NCBI GenBank assembly: GCA_944323045.1
Contig: CALUQX010000013.1
Location: 1-64,000 of the forward strand
Source: Candidatus Gastranaerophilales bacterium
Lineage (GTDB): Bacteria; Cyanobacteriota; Vampirovibrionia; Gastranaerophilales; Gastranaerophilaceae
DNA: 64,000 nucleotides
Direction of reading: 5' to 3'
Shown: piece after piece, positions 59,741 to 64,000 of the stretch
Layout of the letters: each line of letters begins with the position of its first letter
Numbering within the stretch: position 1 is the first letter of the stretch
Made by a program: the position numbers and the translations under genes
The notes under the pieces: generated by a model
The model's database searches: none
What the model was told of the DNA's origin: nothing
The model's input: the letters and a program-made list of their open reading frames with translations, nothing else

Positions 59741-60565
59741 TTAATCGCACTTAGTTTTCACCCCCCAGTCTAAATCATCGCATTTTAAATAGTCAAAATT
59801 TTCATTTTCCAGTACCCATGCAGTACAGCCAAACCCGTAATTATTTTGTCTTTTACTGCAGTAAGGATTAAATGGATATATCGGATCTCCTCTATAACCG
59901 GATGGCAGGATACCTTTTTTCGTCATATAGAAATAGAAAGCATGTTCGCCGCGTCGTAATGTTTTGTTACCGGATACCGGCAGATAAACTAATATATCAC
60001 CATATTTTTTGTAAATGCTATCAGTTACGTATCCCATATTGATATATGTACCATCCTGTAAGTAAAACGAACTTTTTTGTGTGGCAGGGGTTGTACCGGT
60101 GTAAATAACAGTATTGCCGTCCAGTGAAACTACCTTATAAGGATGACAGACCTTCCCTACCTCACACCATTTGCCTACTTTCATATATTTCGCCAAAATA
60201 CCTGCAACCACCGGCATACCTGAACCGTCTGTAACTATAATATTACCTTCTTCATCTTTTTCTGCTGTTGTTATATTTGCCCCCCAGGTGTCCGGCATCC
60301 CATGTTCTAATATCGCAAGATTATATGCATTTGAAAGTACAGAATAAACTTTTTTTAACTGTGTAATTCTTGTGCGTTCCTGATATTTCTGCACAAGTGA
60401 CGGGATTGTCATTGCTGCAACTACTCCGATTATCGCGAGAGTGATGAGGGTTTCGGCGAGGGTAAACGCGGTTTTTGGAAAAGTTACTAAGGCACTAGGG
60501 CACTGAGGCACTAAGTAGTTTCTGGAATGAGTCTGAGCGGTTGCTTCATTGGTGTTGATTTTCAT
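59741..60565 (-). CDS. Type IV prepilin / pseudopilin A
   Basis: A 274-aa prepilin. The N-terminal helix is FTLAETLITLAIIGVVAAMT with Glu at position +5, the mark of a type IV pilin. The leader peptide is long (about 32 residues) and cleavage would be after Ala. The mature part is a large, Tyr/Gly-rich globular domain with four or more Cys. The leader is partly encoded by four 8-bp repeats (60482-60513). AAAGGAG precedes the ATG. The PilB/C/Q proteins encoded nearby could assemble or secrete it. Confidence 0.88.
   Translation of the reverse strand: MKINTNEATAQTHSRNYLVPQCPSALVTFPKTAFTLAETLITLAIIGVVAAMTIPSLVQKYQERTRITQLKKVYSVLSNAYNLAILEHGMPDTWGANITTAEKDEEGNIIVTDGSGMPVVAGILAKYMKVGKWCEVGKVCHPYKVVSLDGNTVIYTGTTPATQKSSFYLQDGTYINMGYVTDSIYKKYGDILVYLPVSGNKTLRRGEHAFYFYMTKKGILPSGYRGDPIYPFNPYCSKRQNNYGFGCTAWVLENENFDYLKCDDLDWGVKTKCD
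60482..60513 (-). repeat. Four 8-bp repeats in the leader of prepilin A
   Basis: In the coding direction the units are TAGTGCCT, CAGTGCCC, TAGTGCCT, TAGTAACT, with no gap. They are translated as part of NYLVPQCPSALVT. Since 8 is not a multiple of 3, each unit is read in a different frame, and gain or loss of one would shift the gene out of frame. Confidence 0.85.
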
Positions 60566-60668
60566 TTGAAGTTACTCCTTTCTTGGTTTTCATATTTATT
60601 ATCTGGTTGAAGTCCAACTTTTTTTATTCACTGTTCACAGTTCACAGGTAACTGTTCACTGATTTTTT
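60566..60668 (-). promoter_or_regulatory. Leader shared by the prepilin genes, copy A
   Basis: The 53 nt before the ATG (60566-60618) match 63614-63666 at about 45 positions, including GTTGGACTTCAA, AGATAATAAATA and AAAGGAG. Upstream (60628-60660) are tandem GTTCAC/GTGAAC heptamer repeats. This is the 5' region of prepilin A. Confidence 0.75.
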
Positions 60669-60759
60669 ACAAATCATTATACTTCATAATTAAACTGTAG
60701 TTTATATATTTATATTATAGATTATTGTTAATTTAAAGTCAAGACTATAAATTTAAACT

Positions 60760-60981
60760 ATGGAAGATAAAAAACTACTCAAAGTCTTCGGGCTAAATAT
60801 CAAATTTGAACGACAAAAACAAGGGATTACACAGGATAAAGTCGCTGAAGCCCTTAATGTCAGCATAGTTTATGTCTCTAATGTTGAAGCAGGCAAGCAT
60901 AGCGTTTCTCTGGTAAATGCAAAAAAATTCGCTGATTTTTACAACAAAAGTCTGGATTACCTTCTCACTGAAAAAAATTAG
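60760..60981 (+). CDS. Small XRE-family HTH regulator
   Basis: A 73-aa protein that is almost only an HTH domain: IKFERQKQGITQDKVAEALN then SIVYVSNVEAGKHSVSL. A TATAAA box lies 8 nt before the ATG with no ribosome site. It is similar in size to phage or plasmid C.AhdI-type regulators, but no partner gene is near. It lies between the prepilin A leader and metF. Confidence 0.85.
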   Translation: MEDKKLLKVFGLNIKFERQKQGITQDKVAEALNVSIVYVSNVEAGKHSVSLVNAKKFADFYNKSLDYLLTEKN

Positions 60982-60998
60982 CCCAGAATTTAAATGTA

Positions 60999-61007
60999 TG
61001 CTATAAT
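60999..61007 (+). promoter_or_regulatory. Extended -10 box of metF, leaderless arrangement
   Basis: TGCTATAAT ends 6 nt before the ATG at 61014. No ribosome site fits between. Confidence 0.65.
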
Positions 61008-61013
61008 TGCTTT

Positions 61014-61868
61014 ATGAAACTGAATGAAATATACAAAACACAAGCAATTAGCAAATTTCCGGTTATTTCTTTTGAAGTCTTTCCGCCGCAAAACGGATTT
61101 GAAAAACTGGATTCAGAATTAGATTTGTTAAAAAAATACAATCCGGCATTGATTTCGGTTACCAGCACTTCTGCTGCGACTAATTTTGAACAAAATTTAC
61201 TTGTTCAAAATATACAAAATACCCTGCAAGTGCCGGTAATGCCGCATTTGACCTGTATGAGAAACACAAAGCATGATGTAGAAGAATATTTGACCGTGTT
61301 AAATGATGCACAAACCTGCTGTATACTGGCTCTCAGAGGGGATTATCCGACGGATGGAACTACTCCGTGCTCAGATTTTAAATATGCAAATGAACTTGTC
61401 GAATTTATTAAATCCAAAAGTAATATATCTATAGGTGTTGCAGGATATCCAGAAGGACATATCGAAAGCGCAAGCATAAAAGATGATATTAACAATTTGA
61501 AAAAGAAAATTGATGCCGGTGCAGATGTTATATATACCCAGTTGTTTTTCGATGATGAAAAGTTTTTTAGATACACAGAACTTGTGGAAGATGCCGGTAT
61601 TAACGTCCCGATAATCGCCGGAATTATGCCGATTTTAAGCTACAAACAGATAAAAAAAATGACCACCCTTGCAAACATTTCTGTTCCGGCAAATATTTCG
61701 GATAAGATTGAACAGTACAAGGATGATGCGGATTCCATGCGTGAATTCGGTATAGAAACTGCCGTAAGCCAGTGCAGAAAATTGATTGATTCAGGGATAT
61801 GCGGACTTCATTTTTATACACTTAATAAAGCATATTCTGTTTCAAAAATTTTGGACAATATTTTATAA
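61014..61868 (+). CDS. metF: Methylenetetrahydrofolate reductase
   Basis: A 284-aa FAD enzyme reducing methylene- to methyl-tetrahydrofolate for methionine synthesis. The barrel shows ISFEVFPPQNGFEKL at the N-terminus, LALRGDYPTDG in the middle and GADVIYTQLFFDDEKFFRY. The length equals bacterial MetF. It is 20 nt before deoC and likely co-transcribed with it. Confidence 0.95.
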   Translation: MKLNEIYKTQAISKFPVISFEVFPPQNGFEKLDSELDLLKKYNPALISVTSTSAATNFEQNLLVQNIQNTLQVPVMPHLTCMRNTKHDVEEYLTVLNDAQTCCILALRGDYPTDGTTPCSDFKYANELVEFIKSKSNISIGVAGYPEGHIESASIKDDINNLKKKIDAGADVIYTQLFFDDEKFFRYTELVEDAGINVPIIAGIMPILSYKQIKKMTTLANISVPANISDKIEQYKDDADSMREFGIETAVSQCRKLIDSGICGLHFYTLNKAYSVSKILDNIL

Positions 61869-61888
61869 TTTTATATAAGGAGAAATTT

Positions 61889-62539
61889 ATGCAGGAACTT
61901 AATAAATACATTGAACACACATTGTTAAAGCAGGATGCGGCAAAAGAAGATTTTATCAAACTTTTTGATGAAGCCAAAAAATATAATTTTCTCGGAGTTT
62001 GCATAAATCCAGCGTATGTCAAGATGGCAAAAGAATATTTAAAAGGCACAGGTATAAAAGTTGTTACAGTGGTCGGGTTTCCGTTGGGGGCAAATATAAC
62101 CGATGTAAAAGCTTATGAAACAACATGTGCAATAGAAGACGGTACTGACGAAATAGATATGGTTATGAATGTTACAGCAATGAAAAATAAAGATTACGAA
62201 TACATATTAAATGACATACGAACAGTGAAAGATGCCTGCGCGCTGGTGCCTTTAAAAGTGATTTTAGAAACAGATTTATTGACCCAGGACGAGATTAAAA
62301 AGGCATGTGAACTTTGTATAAAAGCCGGCGCAAATTTCGTTAAAACATCAACCGGATTTGTTAAAAACGGAGTCGGAGCAAAAGCAGAAGATGTAAAACT
62401 TATGTATGAAACTGTTTCTCCTTATGGTCTGCAGGTGAAGGCATCCGGCGGAATTCGTGATAAAGAAACTGCCTTGAAAATGATAGAAGCAGGTGCCGTG
62501 CGACTTGGTACAAGTTCCGGTGTAAAAATTGTTTCATAA
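61889..62539 (+). CDS. deoC: Deoxyribose-phosphate aldolase
   Basis: Cleaves deoxyribose-5-phosphate to acetaldehyde and glyceraldehyde-3-phosphate. At 216 aa it has the normal length. Motifs: EHTLLKQDA, the GFPLGAN loop, LKVILETDLL, and the Schiff-base lysine in FVKTSTGF; the second lysine is in VKASGGIRD. AAGGAG precedes the ATG. With punA and upp it fits nucleoside salvage. Confidence 0.97.
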   Translation: MQELNKYIEHTLLKQDAAKEDFIKLFDEAKKYNFLGVCINPAYVKMAKEYLKGTGIKVVTVVGFPLGANITDVKAYETTCAIEDGTDEIDMVMNVTAMKNKDYEYILNDIRTVKDACALVPLKVILETDLLTQDEIKKACELCIKAGANFVKTSTGFVKNGVGAKAEDVKLMYETVSPYGLQVKASGGIRDKETALKMIEAGAVRLGTSSGVKIVS

Positions 62540-62563
62540 TGCGGACTTAGTTTTATTGTAAAG

Positions 62564-62914
62564 CTAAGTGGTACGGAGATTTTTTGCGCCCTTCAAGTAG
62601 ACAAATTTAGGTATGAATTTGTCATCACAATTAACGACAATCATTACCCTAAGACACATGCGTCTGGAATTCGGGACATCCAGTTCGTTAAAACACATCA
62701 TAGCAGTTTTGTCCCAGCCAATAACAAGTCGCGCAAATTTTGCAGGAAAAGCCGCATTTAAATCAGTAGTAACAGTAAAAATTACGTGGGAAATTTTTTC
62801 CTGCGTAAGGTTATTTTGGGCTATCATTTCATTCAAAAGTTCGACAGTTGCCGCTTTAATGGCTGCTTCTGTGTTAGCTTCTACAGTAATTGCTCCGCGT
62901 ATCCCTTTTGTCAT
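62564..62914 (-). CDS. aroH: Chorismate mutase, AroH type
   Basis: A 116-aa enzyme converting chorismate to prephenate. The AroH fold is shown by RGAITVEANTEAAI (Arg6) and the C-terminal CFNELDVPNSRRMCLRVMI with the active-site Glu and Arg. AroH-type mutases are less common than AroQ but usual in Cyanobacteria and Bacillus. It supplies prephenate for the separate dehydratase at 28004. AGGAG precedes the ATG. It converges with deoC. Confidence 0.93.
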   Translation of the reverse strand: MTKGIRGAITVEANTEAAIKAATVELLNEMIAQNNLTQEKISHVIFTVTTDLNAAFPAKFARLVIGWDKTAMMCFNELDVPNSRRMCLRVMIVVNCDDKFIPKFVYLKGAKNLRTT

Positions 62915-63087
62915 AATGTACTCCTGTTTTTTTACAATTGTAGTATGAAAATGCTGTAATGTAAAGTGTACTTCGAGCGTATCAAAATGATATGCGATTC
63001 CTTTTTAAAGTGGAATAAGGGATTAAGTTCGTTAATAAAAATCAGGGAACGCTCAAATCTACAGTTGTATAAAAATCTTTAAAAATT

Positions 63088-63414
63088 TTAACTAAGTAAA
63101 ATATTTTTTATAAATCCACTTATTGCACAAAGTTTTGTCTTATCTTGTGATAGAAATTTTAAATTTGTATAAATTTCTTCAAGATAATCTTCACTGTTTA
63201 ATTTATCTCTAAATTCAAATAAATCAGCCAATTTGACATTTAATGCCTCTGAAATTTTAACAAGATTTTCAGGTGTCGGGAAATAACGTCCGGTTTCTAT
63301 GGAACTTATGCTAATAATTTCAACTCCGACTTTTTCGGCGAGTTTTTCTTGCGTAAGCTTGTTTATTTTGCGATAGTTTTTTATATTTTCGCCCAGTTGT
63401 TTTTTAAGTTCCAT
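63088..63414 (-). CDS. XRE-family HTH regulator
   Basis: The start is taken as ATG 63414 (GGAG 5 nt upstream), giving 108 aa; an in-frame ATG at 63444 is less well placed. The HTH is at the N-terminus (LTQEKLAEKVGVEIISISSI, ETGRYFPTPENLVKI), followed by a short helical tail with one Cys. No enzymatic domain. It lies between aroH and the prepilin B leader. The 62915-63087 stretch holds no gene. Confidence 0.85.
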   Translation of the reverse strand: MELKKQLGENIKNYRKINKLTQEKLAEKVGVEIISISSIETGRYFPTPENLVKISEALNVKLADLFEFRDKLNSEDYLEEIYTNLKFLSQDKTKLCAISGFIKNILLS

Positions 63415-63568
63415 ATATTCTCCTTTAATATTATTGTCTGACATCCATTGTTAAAATTAATTAAGGAACAGTTATATATTATATTGATTTTTATAAGTAA
63501 AGCTTATATAATATATTTGTAATACTTATAAATTAGGATAAATAGTAATGGTGCAACTAAATATAATA

Positions 63569-63666
63569 GTGAATTGTGCACAGTAATCAGAGAACAGTAC
63601 ACAGAAAAAATAGGTTGGACTTCAATCAGATAATAAATAGAAAAACAAGGAAAGGAGCAACTCAAA
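63569..63666 (+). promoter_or_regulatory. Leader shared by the prepilin genes, copy B
   Basis: Positions 63614-63666 match the leader of prepilin A (60566-60618, opposite strand) at about 45 of 53 positions, ending in AAAGGAG and the ATG. Repeats of the GTGAAT/GTGCAC type precede it. Confidence 0.75.
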
Positions 63667-64000
63667 ATGAAAACAAAAAACAAAATCAACGAATCAACCG
63701 CTCAGACACATTCAAGAAACTACTTAGTGCCTCAGTGCCTTAGTAACCTAGTGCCTTGTAAACGCCCCGCGTTTACGTTAGCCGAAACCCTCATAACGCT
63801 GGCAATCATCGGCGTAGTTGCGGCGATAACGATACCAAGCCTCGTTAAGAACTACAACGAAAAGGCATGGGCAACCGCACAAAGTGTCTTTGAAAAACGC
63901 CTTGAAGTTGCTACAAAACAATTGAATACAGAAGAAAAACTATCCGGTTATTCTTCAACCATGGATTTTGTAAATGAGCTAAAAAATAAAATAAAGATAA
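63667..64000 (+). CDS. Type IV prepilin / pseudopilin B, cut by the window edge
   Basis: The frame runs open from ATG 63667 to the end of the window (111 codons visible). The leader (about 35 residues) ends in KRPA and is followed by FTLAETLITLAIIGVVAAIT, then SLVKNYNEKAWATAQSVFEK. The first 20 leader residues are nearly the same as in prepilin A (STAQTHSRNYLVPQC versus ATAQTHSRNYLVPQC), after which the globular parts differ. The N-terminal part is visibly richer in G and C at third positions than its flanks. AAAGGAG precedes the ATG. Confidence 0.9.
   Translation, partial: MKTKNKINESTAQTHSRNYLVPQCLSNLVPCKRPAFTLAETLITLAIIGVVAAITIPSLVKNYNEKAWATAQSVFEKRLEVATKQLNTEEKLSGYSSTMDFVNELKNKIKI
63725..63756 (+). 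repeat. Four 8-bp repeats in the leader of prepilin B
   Basis: Units TAGTGCCT, CAGTGCCT, TAGTAACC, TAGTGCCT follow without gaps. Compared with prepilin A the third and fourth unit types are exchanged, while the total of 32 nt and the reading frame are preserved. Confidence 0.85.

Overview
The window reads as a chromosomal segment of an AT-rich, gut-type, non-photosynthetic relative of Cyanobacteria (Melainabacteria/Vampirovibrionia, most likely Gastranaerophilales). This placement is inference. It rests on a cyanobacterial-style RNA polymerase omega protein, a DUF1822-like protein in an operon with a sigma-like factor, prepilins carrying the FTLAETLITLAIIGVVAA segment typical of that order, a flagellar export core (FliO-P-Q-R), a type IV pilus/type II secretion core, and FixC/FixX-type electron carriers typical of anaerobes. 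No rRNA, CRISPR array, prophage or insertion sequence was recognised.

Layout. 0.2-3.3 kb: purine nucleoside phosphorylase, omega, an MlaD-like lipid transport protein and uracil phosphoribosyltransferase. 3.4-7.0 kb: a flagellar/type III export operon (double-SpoA switch protein, FliO, FliP, an extended FliQ, FliR), followed by an orphan HigA-like regulator. 7.4-14 kb: a four-gene minus-strand operon (DUF1822-like, TonB-like acidic membrane protein, sigma-like factor, zinc-ribbon/P-loop ATPase/TPR protein), which is the best candidate for an undescribed system. 14-28 kb: HemW, acyltransferase, SpoIID-like protein, HU, several lineage-specific proteins (one with collagen-like GAD repeats and annexin-like segments, one with an ADP-ribosyltransferase-like domain), LipM-like octanoyltransferase, phosphohexomutase and prephenate dehydratase. 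29-38 kb: cobalamin adenosyltransferase and an accessory block of cupin, carboxymuconolactone-decarboxylase-like, Tat-exported flavoprotein, SugE/Gdx exporter, L,D-transpeptidase, LysR regulator and hydrolases. One 48-bp control sequence is repeated in front of two operons of this block.

38-48 kb: TyrRS, CysE, FixC/FixX, RsmD, a MmyA/MmyB (HTH/Fic) pair, MnmE, a large TPR protein and an SDR. 48-54.5 kb: PilC, PilB, secretin and a PilP-like protein. 54.5-64 kb: a uridine-kinase-like protein, an unusual DnaJ, tRNA-Gly(CCC), PriA with a PC4-like partner, two prepilin genes that share a leader, MetF, DeoC, AroH and small regulators.

Two signals run across the window. First, many genes have a TATAAT-type box 6-7 nt before the start codon and no ribosome binding site, suggesting frequent leaderless mRNAs. 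Second, both prepilin genes share a 53-nt 5' leader and encode their leader peptide with four contiguous 8-nt repeats. Because 8 is not a multiple of 3, any change in repeat number would shift the frame. All functional calls are from reading the sequence and recalled family features; no searches were run.
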